Below are positions 1 through 5,770 of a stretch of 12,036 nucleotides of DNA, piece after piece. Under the pieces are notes generated by a model, which was not told where the DNA came from, searched no databases, and saw only the letters and a program-made list of their open reading frames with translations. The DNA comes from Mollicutes bacterium (GTDB lineage Bacteria; Bacillota_I; Bacilli_A; Izemoplasmatales; Izemoplasmataceae). Numbering within the stretch: the first letter of the stretch is position 1; every line of letters starts with the position of its first letter. The position numbers and the translations under genes were made by a program. The DNA is taken from the NCBI GenBank assembly GCA_003559585.1, contig PWKX01000072.1:1-12036 (forward strand), given 5' to 3'.

Positions 1-421
1 CCACACGACCATTTTGTCTACCAAACGGAATAATCGCTTTATTACGGTAATAAAAAGGGTTATTCATGGCAACCGTATCATGAACAAGAGGTTTAATATG
101 TGCCACTTTTCGAAAAGTTTCACATACGCGGTGTTTTTTAAACGCCAATTGCATATCATAGTTCATATGCATGATTTGACAACCGCCACACGTTTCAAAA
201 TGTTGGCAAATCGGTTTTTTTCTAAACGGTGAAACTTTTAACGTATGAATCAGTTTACCAAAAGCAAAATTTTGGTTTACTTTAATTATCTTAATTTCAG
301 CTGTTTCTCCCTTTAACGCATCCCTTACAAACACTGGAAATCCATCTATTTTAGCCACACCCATCGCATCATGCGTGAGATCACTAAACGTTACTTCATG
401 GTATGAATTCTTAACTAACAC
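1..421 (-). CDS. rlmCD: 23S rRNA (uracil-5-)-methyltransferase, RlmCD/YefA (TrmA/RumA) family, 5' part only
   Basis: Only the first 140 codons lie in the window; the SAM-binding catalytic domain is beyond the left edge. Visible first is a TRAM-type N-terminal domain (DLTHDAMGVAKIDGFPVFV, then FAFGKL), followed by an Fe-S cluster motif C-x5-C-x2-C (CQHFETCGGC, Cys72, 78 and 81) and the usual QLAFKK and YYRNKA segments. This order is typical of the enzymes that make 5-methyluridine in 23S rRNA with SAM; the N-terminus resembles the B. subtilis YefA type most. The start chosen is GTG at 421, because GGAAGGTGA precedes it by a good distance. ATG codons at 439 and 436 overlap the serine dehydratase stop as ATGA and are the alternative, but have no ribosome-binding site. 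The gene probably shares the serine dehydratase transcript. Family call is firm; RlmCD versus another TrmA paralogue cannot be settled from this fragment. Confidence 0.88.
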   Translation of the reverse strand, partial: MLVKNSYHEVTFSDLTHDAMGVAKIDGFPVFVRDALKGETAEIKIIKVNQNFAFGKLIHTLKVSPFRKKPICQHFETCGGCQIMHMNYDMQLAFKKHRVCETFRKVAHIKPLVHDTVAMNNPFYYRNKAIIPFGRQNGRV

Positions 422-435
422 ATTGTCACCTTCCA

Positions 436-978
436 TCATTTAAGTTGATATTTTTTAGCCAAACCACCACAAGAGGTTTCGCGGTAGTTAGCTGGCATGT
501 CTTTACCTGTTTCAAACATGGTGTCAACCACTAAATCAAAACTAATTTTACGTGAATCACTTAAGAAATACGCCAAGCCACACGCATCAATGGCTCTTAA
601 GGCAGCCACAGCGTTACGTTCAATACATGGAATTTGTACATAGCCCAGTATGGGATCACATGTTAAACCTAAATGATGTTCAAGCGCAATCTCTGCGGCG
701 TATTCTATTTGATCAATGGTTAACTTAAACAGCTCAGCATGAGCCGCAGCTGCCATTGAACACGCACTGCCAACTTCTGCTTGACACCCTGCCTCTGCGC
801 CACTAATCGAAGCGTTATGCTTAATGATATTGCCAATTATACCTGCTGTAGCCAGCGCGTCGACCACATTATCTTCACTAAATTTATGCCGTTGTTTCAT
901 ATACCTAAGCACCGCTGGCATGGTGCCACTGGCCCCACACGTTGGCGCGGTGACAATCGTGCCCCCACTGGCATTCAT
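436..978 (-). CDS. sdaA: L-serine dehydratase, C-terminal (alpha, Fe-S) part of an interrupted gene
   Basis: This is the downstream part (180 codons) of a serine dehydratase whose frame is broken by TAA at 979-981. It carries the Fe-S catalytic core: NASGGTIVTAPTCGASG, NASISGAEAGCQAEVGSACSM, LTCDP and IPCIERN, then the usual end MFETGKDM and YRETSCGGLA. The three cluster cysteines are spaced 42 and 11 residues apart, as in the structurally known single-chain enzyme of Legionella. The first codon is ATG directly after the TAA (TAA-ATG) with no Shine-Dalgarno site before it, so it could be made only by reinitiation after the upstream part, by readthrough, or not at all. In E. coli-type enzymes the matching stretch reads AVNEENAAGG, so the stop occupies a Glu position. 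The intact enzyme converts L-serine to pyruvate and ammonia. Its TGA stop overlaps the possible ATG starts of the methyltransferase gene. Confidence 0.85.
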   Translation of the reverse strand: MNASGGTIVTAPTCGASGTMPAVLRYMKQRHKFSEDNVVDALATAGIIGNIIKHNASISGAEAGCQAEVGSACSMAAAAHAELFKLTIDQIEYAAEIALEHHLGLTCDPILGYVQIPCIERNAVAALRAIDACGLAYFLSDSRKISFDLVVDTMFETGKDMPANYRETSCGGLAKKYQLK

Positions 979-1629
979 TTAATTGACCGCAAAGGCATAG
1001 GCGCTAACTAAACGGGATTCCTTAATCTCACTTGGTTCTTTGTGCAATATCTTGTCATAGAGCGATTTGGCTTTGCGTTCAACTTCTAACTCACCTGGTA
1101 ACACACCACTTTTCTTTAACCCTTCATTAATTGATGCTTCCATCACATGCCAAATGGTTTTTAAAAACGAGCGAATATCTTCACCTTCAAACCGTTTAAC
1201 ATACTCTGGTAAGCGAATGTTTTCCGCTTTACAATAGGTCATGATTTCTTTAAAACTTTGGTGTGGATAAACATCGGTTTCTTCTTGATGAGTTTGTCCT
1301 TCAATGACAATGGTGCCACCGCCTACTGAATAAACCCGCATCGTACCGATTTGATTATCTTGTTCATCATAAGCGATAAGGTCTAACGTGTTGGGATGCT
1401 CGGCCACAAAATCACTAGAAAACACAATCTCAACATCTTCAAGGACGTCCTTGATGATTTTATCCGTTAAATGGCCTTTGCCCGTTAATGCTAAAGACCC
1501 ATATAGAATGACTTTATATCGCTGCGCAGGAAATTTTGATTTAAATAACTTCGCAGCTTTTTCAGGACCCATAGTATGTGAACTTGATGGGCCTTTCCCA
1601 ATTTTATATAATGCGCGAATTGATTTCAT
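979..1629 (-). CDS. sdaA: L-serine dehydratase, N-terminal (beta plus start of alpha) part of an interrupted gene
   Basis: This is the upstream part (216 codons) of a single-chain, iron-sulfur-dependent L-serine dehydratase. The beta-domain hallmark GPSSSHTMGP is at residues 13-22, followed by LTGKGHLTDK and RVYSVGGGTIV. The part after about residue 150 (TIWHVMEASINEGL, GVLPGELEVERKA) already belongs to the alpha domain and ends SAYAFAVN before the TAA at 979-981. The start is ATG 1629 because TTGGAGGC lies just upstream; a longer frame to 1680 runs through the promoter and is rejected. In B. subtilis the enzyme is two proteins, but there the break is at the beta/alpha boundary, not inside alpha as here, so this is not that normal split. 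Joined, the two parts give 397 codons including the stop, somewhat short for the one-chain family (454 aa in E. coli). A nonsense mutation or sequencing error is the simplest reading. Confidence 0.87.
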   Translation of the reverse strand: MKSIRALYKIGKGPSSSHTMGPEKAAKLFKSKFPAQRYKVILYGSLALTGKGHLTDKIIKDVLEDVEIVFSSDFVAEHPNTLDLIAYDEQDNQIGTMRVYSVGGGTIVIEGQTHQEETDVYPHQSFKEIMTYCKAENIRLPEYVKRFEGEDIRSFLKTIWHVMEASINEGLKKSGVLPGELEVERKAKSLYDKILHKEPSEIKESRLVSAYAFAVN

Positions 1630-1662
1630 AATGCCTCCAAGAAAAATTAATGCATCGCTTAT

Positions 1663-1668
1663 ATTATA
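1663..1668 (-). promoter_or_regulatory. -10 element of the serine dehydratase promoter
   Basis: A perfect TATAAT is read on the minus strand about 34 nt before the serine dehydratase ATG and directly after the terminator of the preceding operon. No convincing -35 hexamer is seen at 16-18 bp; that position falls in the terminator T-tract. A leader of about 25-30 nt is expected, ending in the TTGGAGGC ribosome-binding site. Confidence 0.5.
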
Positions 1669-1679
1669 CCACAAACCCA

Positions 1680-1711
1680 CAAAAAAAAGGAAAGCGGTTA
1701 AGCTCTCCTTT
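1680..1711 (-). terminator. Intrinsic terminator after lemA
   Basis: The minus strand reads AAAGGAGAGC, a 6-nt loop, then GCTTTCCTTT, which is a 10-bp stem with one G-T pair, followed by an uninterrupted T run. It lies 19-50 nt past the lemA stop and ends the DUF3137-lemA transcript just before the serine dehydratase promoter. Confidence 0.85.
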
Positions 1712-1729
1712 GTTGATGGGGTTTTGTCA

Positions 1730-2293
1730 TTAAAAATCCATTTTTACATCAGCGCGTTTTTCAAGCTCAGCTTCGAAGAACGGCTTTTTAGCCATACCGA
1801 TTCGTGAGGCCACAATGCTGGTTGGAAACGATACAATTTTTGAGTTCAGCATCGAAACGTTTGAATTGTAAAGACGTCTTGCTGCTTGAATGTGTTCTTC
1901 CACATCAGCAATCGAATGCTGAAGATTGGTAAACACTTTTTCAGCTTTTAAATCAGGATATTGTTCAACAGCGACATTGATATCCGCTTGAACTTGATTT
2001 AATTTTTGCATAAACTCTTGTTTTTGCTCTAAAGTCAAATCATCTGGCATCCCTTTACGCCATTTCACCACGTTTTCAAAGGTTTTAGCTTCATGCTTTG
2101 TATAACCTTTAACAGTATCAACCATTTTTGACAATGTATCAAAACGCTTGGTTAACGCAACATCAATACCACTTTCAGCCTCAGAGACCTTAACCTCACC
2201 ACGTCTTAAACCGTTCATGGTGCCAATATACCAAAACGCAATTAAGACAACCAGTACCACAATAATGATTAAAAGAATTTGCCAAGTTTCCAT
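1730..2293 (-). CDS. lemA: LemA family protein
   Basis: A 187-aa protein with the LemA layout: a short N-terminal outside segment, one membrane helix at about residues 5-24 (ILLIIIVVLVVLIAF), then a long charged helical-bundle domain. Family-typical stretches are YIGTMNGLRRGEVKVSEAESGIDVALTKR (in pieces: NGLRRGEVKVSEA and DVALTKRFDTL), LVDTVKGYTKHE-like VDTVKGYTKHEAKTFE, and the C-terminal RRLYNSNVSMLNSKIVSFP with the usual aromatic-rich end. The molecular role of LemA is not established; the family is membrane-anchored with a cytoplasmic or extracytoplasmic helical domain. The start ATG 2293 has AAGGAGGAA ahead of it, inside the end of the DUF3137 gene, and sits 2 nt past that gene's TAA, so the two are translated as a coupled pair. 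An intrinsic terminator follows. Confidence 0.95.
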   Translation of the reverse strand: METWQILLIIIVVLVVLIAFWYIGTMNGLRRGEVKVSEAESGIDVALTKRFDTLSKMVDTVKGYTKHEAKTFENVVKWRKGMPDDLTLEQKQEFMQKLNQVQADINVAVEQYPDLKAEKVFTNLQHSIADVEEHIQAARRLYNSNVSMLNSKIVSFPTSIVASRIGMAKKPFFEAELEKRADVKMDF

Positions 2294-2295
2294 AT

Positions 2296-3177
2296 TTATT
2301 CCTCCTTAAAAATATTTCTATTTAATTTTAAATCATCCACAATCTCATACAAACCTTCAACATCTTCTTTAAACGCTTCGACTAATTTTTCATCAATCTT
2401 TCTAAACGGCATGATGGCAAAGGTAGATTTATTATTATTAATAGCAAAGCGCATATGTTCATCGAAGAATGAGAACCCGATTTTACCTGGATGGTTTTTC
2501 TCAACCTTCATCAGTGCTTCCATAAAGTGCGGGGTCAAAACATAAAACGCTGTGTGTGAATCCGTCGCATAGGTGTTAAACTTTTTATTAAATGCCATGC
2601 TCTCTAAATCAACTTTTTGATACTTATAGCCATCACGCGGGCGATAGCGTTCTAGAACTTGTAATCGATGATCCAGTTTTTTCGGAAAATCAAACTGAAA
2701 CACCCGACCTTTAAAAAATGTCACATATTTTGTTTTACGGTTCCCTTTGCTATCGGTATAAACTTGACGTTCTTGTAAATGAACATCACTAGATCTAAAA
2801 TCTATACCATCTAGTCGACCCGATAAATAATCATAGGATTTAAATCGGTCCGCTCGCTTAATAAACCCACATGCATAAACCTCAGATTGAGATAACCCTT
2901 TTTTCGGTCGGTAAACGCCTTCTTCAATCATCGTAGAGAAATAATCTTTAAGATACATGCTTTTAAACTTTGAAATGGTGCGATTAAATAGCACAATGCC
3001 AACAATAATCCCAATAAACCCTGGGGCAGCCAACACCAAACCTAATGACATTATCCACGTTGTTTCACCTGATATAACCAGCAATACAATGCCTAAAATA
3101 AAAACGAGAATAGAGACAACCGTAATCCATTCAGATTTTTGTTTCTTTTCTTGAAAGTATGTTAATGTCTTTTCCAC
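2296..3177 (-). CDS. DUF3137 family membrane protein
   Basis: A 293-aa protein with two adjacent membrane helices near the N-terminus (about residues 17-36 and 44-66) and a soluble C-terminal domain. The soluble part has the DUF3137 pattern: DYLSGRLDGIDFRSSDVHLQ, FFKGRVFQFDF, NKKFNTYATDSHTAFYVLTP, KIGFSFFDEHMRFAI. Function is unknown. DUF3137 genes are often found beside lemA, and here the stop is 2 nt from the lemA start with the lemA ribosome-binding site inside this gene, so a joint membrane role is likely but inferred. The start is GTG 3177, set by a full AAGGAGGT five bases upstream (3183-3190); no in-frame ATG near it has such a site. The product has no signal peptide cleavage site that I can see and no catalytic motif. 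Confidence 0.88.
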   Translation of the reverse strand: MEKTLTYFQEKKQKSEWITVVSILVFILGIVLLVISGETTWIMSLGLVLAAPGFIGIIVGIVLFNRTISKFKSMYLKDYFSTMIEEGVYRPKKGLSQSEVYACGFIKRADRFKSYDYLSGRLDGIDFRSSDVHLQERQVYTDSKGNRKTKYVTFFKGRVFQFDFPKKLDHRLQVLERYRPRDGYKYQKVDLESMAFNKKFNTYATDSHTAFYVLTPHFMEALMKVEKNHPGKIGFSFFDEHMRFAINNNKSTFAIMPFRKIDEKLVEAFKEDVEGLYEIVDDLKLNRNIFKEE

Positions 3178-3212
3178 CGTTTACCTCCTTAAATTTTACA
3201 ATTATTAACACC

Positions 3213-3218
3213 ATTATA
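3213..3218 (-). promoter_or_regulatory. -10 element of the DUF3137-lemA promoter
   Basis: A perfect TATAAT on the minus strand, 36 nt before the GTG start and just after the preceding terminator. The -35 position falls in the terminator stem (TTTCTC or CTTTCT), a poor match, so the promoter strength is uncertain. Confidence 0.5.
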
Positions 3219-3221
3219 GCA

Positions 3222-3261
3222 CTAAATAAAATAACGAGAAAGCTTTTTAAACTTTCTCGTT
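3222..3261 (-). terminator. Intrinsic terminator of the short-ORF/SHOCT operon
   Basis: Minus strand AACGAGAAAG and CTTTCTCGTT form a perfect 10-bp stem (3233-3242 with 3252-3261) around a 9-nt loop. A T-rich tract (ATTTTATTTAG) follows. It begins a few bases past the stop of the SHOCT-like gene. Confidence 0.8.
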
Positions 3262-3267
3262 TATATT

Positions 3268-3660
3268 TTATACTACAACGATTTTTACACGGTCGCCTTC
3301 TTTTGATGTTATATCGACTAATTCTCCGATATGACCTTGATCTAACATCTCAATCAAAGCATCAACATCGACATTGTAATCTGCTAAATTAGACTTCCCA
3401 CCAAATTTCCGGCCTAAACCAATGACACCTTTAGCGAAATTAACTGGTAGGTTAACTCTCACTTTATCACCATCTGATGAATCGATTAAAATTTTAATCT
3501 CTTTGCCTTTTGGTTTTGATTCTGCCATTGGTTCTACATCTTCAACACGCTCAACACTGTTTGATTGATCATCTTTTTTCTTAAATTTTTCCTTTAACTC
3601 TTCTAATGATACCTCATTGTTTGATAGCTTTTCTAGCCAAGATAAGACATCTTTTTCCAT
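3268..3660 (-). CDS. SHOCT-like domain protein of unknown function
   Basis: A 130-aa soluble protein in three parts. Residues 1-30 (VLSWLEKLSNNEVSLEELKE) form a short two-helix segment of the SHOCT-like kind found at the N-terminus of YvlB/DUF4097-type proteins. A charged linker follows (about 31-55). The C-terminal domain has the strand-rich pattern KEIKILIDSSDGDKVRVNLP, then FAKGVIGLGRKFGG, VDALIEMLDQGHIGELVDI and DGDRVKI-like EGDRVKIVVV. I recognise this C-terminal pattern from uncharacterised Bacillota proteins; the biochemical role is not known. No membrane helix or signal peptide. ATG 3660 is chosen because AGAGGT precedes it by 8 nt; an in-frame TTG at 3669 is possible but badly placed. 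It is the last and largest gene of an operon that begins with three very short ORFs; its ribosome-binding site lies inside the third of them. Confidence 0.75.
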   Translation of the reverse strand: MEKDVLSWLEKLSNNEVSLEELKEKFKKKDDQSNSVERVEDVEPMAESKPKGKEIKILIDSSDGDKVRVNLPVNFAKGVIGLGRKFGGKSNLADYNVDVDALIEMLDQGHIGELVDITSKEGDRVKIVVV

Positions 3661-3665
3661 GGTTA

Positions 3666-3767
3666 TCAACCTCTTCTTTTTTTATTTTTATGTTGTTGTT
3701 TCAAAAAATCATGATTGAATACATTGGCACAATAATACATGCGCTCAGCCATTTGATAATCAGACAA
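3666..3767 (-). CDS. Short ORF 3 (33 aa), unknown, TTG start
   Basis: A 33-codon frame starting at TTG with AAAGGTG eight bases upstream, and ending in a TGA 5 nt before the ATG of the SHOCT-like gene. The product begins SDYQMAERMYYCANVFNHDF and ends in a strongly basic tail (Lys/Arg/His-rich). No membrane helix; I recognise no family. The frame stays open for 17 codons upstream of the TTG, across the end of short ORF 2. A one-base indel near 3776-3783 would therefore fuse the two into one protein of about 70 aa. It is either a true separate microprotein or the back half of a frameshifted gene. Confidence 0.45.
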   Translation of the reverse strand: MSDYQMAERMYYCANVFNHDFLKQQHKNKKRRG

Positions 3768-3772
3768 AATAA

Positions 3773-3889
3773 TCACACCTTTACGACATATTGCCGATTG
3801 ATATGAAGGCGTTTTACATCATCAACGATGAGTTTTTTACGCTTAATTTGATCGGCATAAGCTAAATATTGTAAATATGGTTCTTGCAT
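3773..3889 (-). CDS. Short ORF 2 (38 aa), unknown
   Basis: A 38-codon frame from ATG 3889 with AAAGGATGA upstream at ordinary distance. The product begins MQEPYLQYLAYADQIKRKK and continues with VDDVKRLHINRQYVV; it is soluble, basic, and predicted by eye to be largely helical. Its last codons contain the ribosome-binding site for short ORF 3, which is the arrangement of translationally coupled genes. I recognise no family. It may be complete, or the front half of a longer protein broken by a one-base indel just before its TGA. Confidence 0.5.
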   Translation of the reverse strand: MQEPYLQYLAYADQIKRKKLIVDDVKRLHINRQYVVKV

Positions 3890-3927
3890 AATTTATCATC
3901 CTTTCTATACAGATGATCATTGACAGT

Positions 3928-4017
3928 TTAAGTTCTTTTGTTAGCGTCTAATATTTTTTGTAATCTTTCACGTTGTTCCTCGTATTTATAGTAAATTGTT
4001 AATGTGTCCATCATCAT
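3928..4017 (-). CDS. Short ORF 1 (29 aa), unknown
   Basis: A 29-codon frame opening with three ATG codons in a row (4017, 4014, 4011); GAAAGGA sits 6-12 nt upstream. The product (TLTIYYKYEEQRERLQKILD after the Met residues) looks like one amphipathic, charged helix. It is the first gene after the operon's strong promoter and an AT-rich leader of about 120 nt. A regulatory leader peptide is possible, but I see no run of one amino acid and no alternative hairpins after it that would indicate attenuation. I recognise no family. Confidence 0.45.
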   Translation of the reverse strand: MMMDTLTIYYKYEEQRERLQKILDANKRT

Positions 4018-4139
4018 AACCATTCCTTTCTTTATTGATTGTAGTAAAAATCGCTATAATTATTTATTTATTAAATATATACACTTATTATTCGATAATA
4101 GTTAATTTTATTAAGTTATTAAGTGATTTATTTAATTAC
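4018..4139 (-). other. AT-rich 5' leader of the short-ORF operon
   Basis: This is about 120 nt between the predicted transcription start and short ORF 1. It holds almost only A and T on the minus strand, with weak inverted repeats such as CACTTA/TAAGTG (4082-4087 with 4120-4125) and ATTAT/ATAAT around 4088-4099. I see no known riboswitch, no tRNA and no open frame of note. Repeats this short are expected by chance at this composition. Confidence 0.35.
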
Positions 4140-4145
4140 AACCTC

Positions 4146-4174
4146 ATAATACATGAATAAATTATGGTTGTCAA
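4146..4174 (-). promoter_or_regulatory. Near-consensus sigma-A promoter of the short-ORF/SHOCT operon
   Basis: Minus strand TTGACA (4169-4174), exactly 17 bp, then TATTAT (4146-4151): a perfect -35 and a 5-of-6 -10. This is the best promoter in the window. An inverted repeat CATAAT-N10-ATTATG (4145-4166) covers the -10 and part of the spacer and could be a repressor site, but it is short and AT-rich. Confidence 0.85.
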
Positions 4175-4189
4175 CAATTATTTTAACTT

Positions 4190-4235
4190 TTTTATTAAAA
4201 AAATAAAAAAAGTGATTAATTTAATTAACCACTTT
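4190..4235 (-). terminator. Intrinsic terminator of the TetR-ABC operon
   Basis: Minus strand AAAGTGGTTAAT and ATTAATCACTTT form a 12-bp stem with one G-T pair and a 3-nt loop (4209-4235), followed by a long T-rich tract. It lies about 25 nt past the last permease stop and just upstream of the short-ORF promoter. Confidence 0.88.
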
Positions 4236-4260
4236 GATTTATTTAATTATATAATTGAAT

Positions 4261-5046
4261 TTACTGTAATCTTTTTTCAAACCCACGGTATGTTACTAGC
4301 ATCAACAGCGCGGCATACACGATGCCAATCACCATATACATCACATAAGATAAATTATGGTCATGTGATAAAAACCCAACATCGACCAATAATCCTTTAA
4401 CAGGCCAAAAAATCGGTAACACGCCTAGTATATACTGTCTTGCATCTTGCATGACATCTAAAACTAAGATTGCTGGTAACACCGTCAACATCCCCGTTAA
4501 CTTCATATAAGCAAATCCTTCAATTTTATTTTTAGCAATGCTGGCTAAAAACAAAGCAAACACCGGTGTAAACAAACCAGCCACCAATGCGTAAATAAAG
4601 ATAGACCCGGCGTTAAAATGATCCCAAAGATTTTGACCATGAATGGTATATGCATCACCACTTAAGTGTTTAACACCAAACAATGTGAAAAACGAAGCAT
4701 TGACGCTCAGTAGATAAGCATACATTGTTTTGAAGATAACATATCCTTTTAGAGATAAAGGCGTCACACGAATCGTATCAAGCGTGTTTTCATCCTTATG
4801 ATCAAGCAAATTAAACCCTAACATTGCTGCGGTTACAAAAGGTGCAATGGATGAAAAGATAATGATGACTACCAAGACTGCTGTTTCTTGTCCTTCGGCT
4901 TGTTCACCATAAGTATCAATCAACGTTGGAATGATAAATGAACCAATGGCAATCATTAATAATGGGTAAAGCAACATGATTAGCGCCATCTTATCCCGTA
5001 AAATATTCTTAAACTCATATTTCAATAATTTCAAGTATTTTCTCAT
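4261..5046 (-). CDS. ABC-2 type transporter permease (second permease of the exporter)
   Basis: A 261-aa integral membrane protein with about six hydrophobic segments (roughly residues 20-42, 57-80, 103-125, 148-170, 180-200, 232-255) and a basic N-terminus, the ABC-2 export permease pattern. The stretch LGFNLLDHKDENTLDTIRVTP after the second helix is the usual conserved region of this family (E-x-x-x-G/T-T-L-x-x-L/I-x-V/T-P). It starts 4 nt after the stop of the other permease, with GAGGAT overlapping that stop, so the two are made together and probably form a heterodimer with the ATPase. The substrate cannot be read from the sequence. The arrangement of one ATPase and two different permeases resembles the mycobacterial Rv2686c-Rv2688c fluoroquinolone exporter, but that is only a family-level likeness. 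Confidence 0.88.
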   Translation of the reverse strand: MRKYLKLLKYEFKNILRDKMALIMLLYPLLMIAIGSFIIPTLIDTYGEQAEGQETAVLVVIIIFSSIAPFVTAAMLGFNLLDHKDENTLDTIRVTPLSLKGYVIFKTMYAYLLSVNASFFTLFGVKHLSGDAYTIHGQNLWDHFNAGSIFIYALVAGLFTPVFALFLASIAKNKIEGFAYMKLTGMLTVLPAILVLDVMQDARQYILGVLPIFWPVKGLLVDVGFLSHDHNLSYVMYMVIGIVYAALLMLVTYRGFEKRLQ

Positions 5047-5050
5047 AGCT

Positions 5051-5770
5051 TTAATCCTCTATCGCTTTCTTAAAATAATTAGGAAAGACAATCCACTTAG
5101 CAAATACTAACGTTATCACAATGAGATAGACGATTGAAACCACAATCATCCATCCATTCACTGGTTCCCCAAACGCAAGCTCAACCAACAACATCGAGGC
5201 ATGGGTTGGTGAAATGATTAGGATATATGACCAAGTCGTACTTAAAATATCTAACGCATAAAAAATACTAGGAAACGCAAATACAATCATATATAGCATG
5301 ATGCTAGCCAGCAAACTTGGAAAATCTTTTAATAAGACCGCAAACACAAAACCAAGCATCGCATGCATAAACGAAATCAAGACGGTAAATGCGATAAGGT
5401 AATGAAACTGAATCCCAACATCAAAGAAGAAATAACCTAATAACCCTAAAATAAGCGCAGATTGCAAGGCAATAATCACAGCGGTGATTAACTTAGAATA
5501 AATAATATGTGAAAACTTAGTTGGGGTAATCAGTAGCGTTTTAAGTGTGTTTTCTTGTCTTTCATAAAACAAACCTGATCCTATTAATAATACCGTCATC
5601 AACGACACATCCATAAAGACAAACAGTGGTAAAAACATACCTGCATCATCAGGACCAATTAAAAACAAAGTCGCGACCCAAAGCAAACTTACACCAATGC
5701 CAGCTTGCATGATTTTATATTTTGATAAACGTTGAAACTCTCCCTTTAACAACGTGCCAAAATTATTCAT
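5051..5770 (-). CDS. ABC-2 type transporter permease (first permease of the exporter)
   Basis: A 239-aa membrane protein with about six hydrophobic segments (roughly 22-40, 46-68, 95-113, 125-148, 155-177, 205-228). After the second helix comes GLFYERQENTLKTLLITPTK, the ABC-2 permease signature region. Its ATG overlaps the last 8 nt of the ATPase gene, a classic coupled junction. It is clearly related in layout to the following permease but different in sequence, so the exporter is most likely ATPase dimer plus permease heterodimer in the cytoplasmic membrane. Substrate unknown; adjacency to a TetR regulator suggests a toxic or signalling small molecule (inference). Confidence 0.88.
   Translation of the reverse strand: MNNFGTLLKGEFQRLSKYKIMQAGIGVSLLWVATLFLIGPDDAGMFLPLFVFMDVSLMTVLLIGSGLFYERQENTLKTLLITPTKFSHIIYSKLITAVIIALQSALILGLLGYFFFDVGIQFHYLIAFTVLISFMHAMLGFVFAVLLKDFPSLLASIMLYMIVFAFPSIFYALDILSTTWSYILIISPTHASMLLVELAFGEPVNGWMIVVSIVYLIVITLVFAKWIVFPNYFKKAIED

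Noticed and set aside
781..1011. Plus-strand open frame across the serine dehydratase break
   Set aside because: It is antisense to conserved motifs on the minus strand, has no family pattern and no proper ribosome-binding site.
1388..1807. Plus-strand 139-codon frame spanning the start of the dehydratase, a terminator and lemA's end
   Set aside because: It crosses a promoter and terminator of the other strand and the product looks like random low-complexity sequence.
4018..4139. Possible riboswitch or attenuator in the AT-rich leader
   Set aside because: There is no conserved aptamer-like core, no strong mutually exclusive hairpins and no T-tract; only short AT palindromes are expected by chance.
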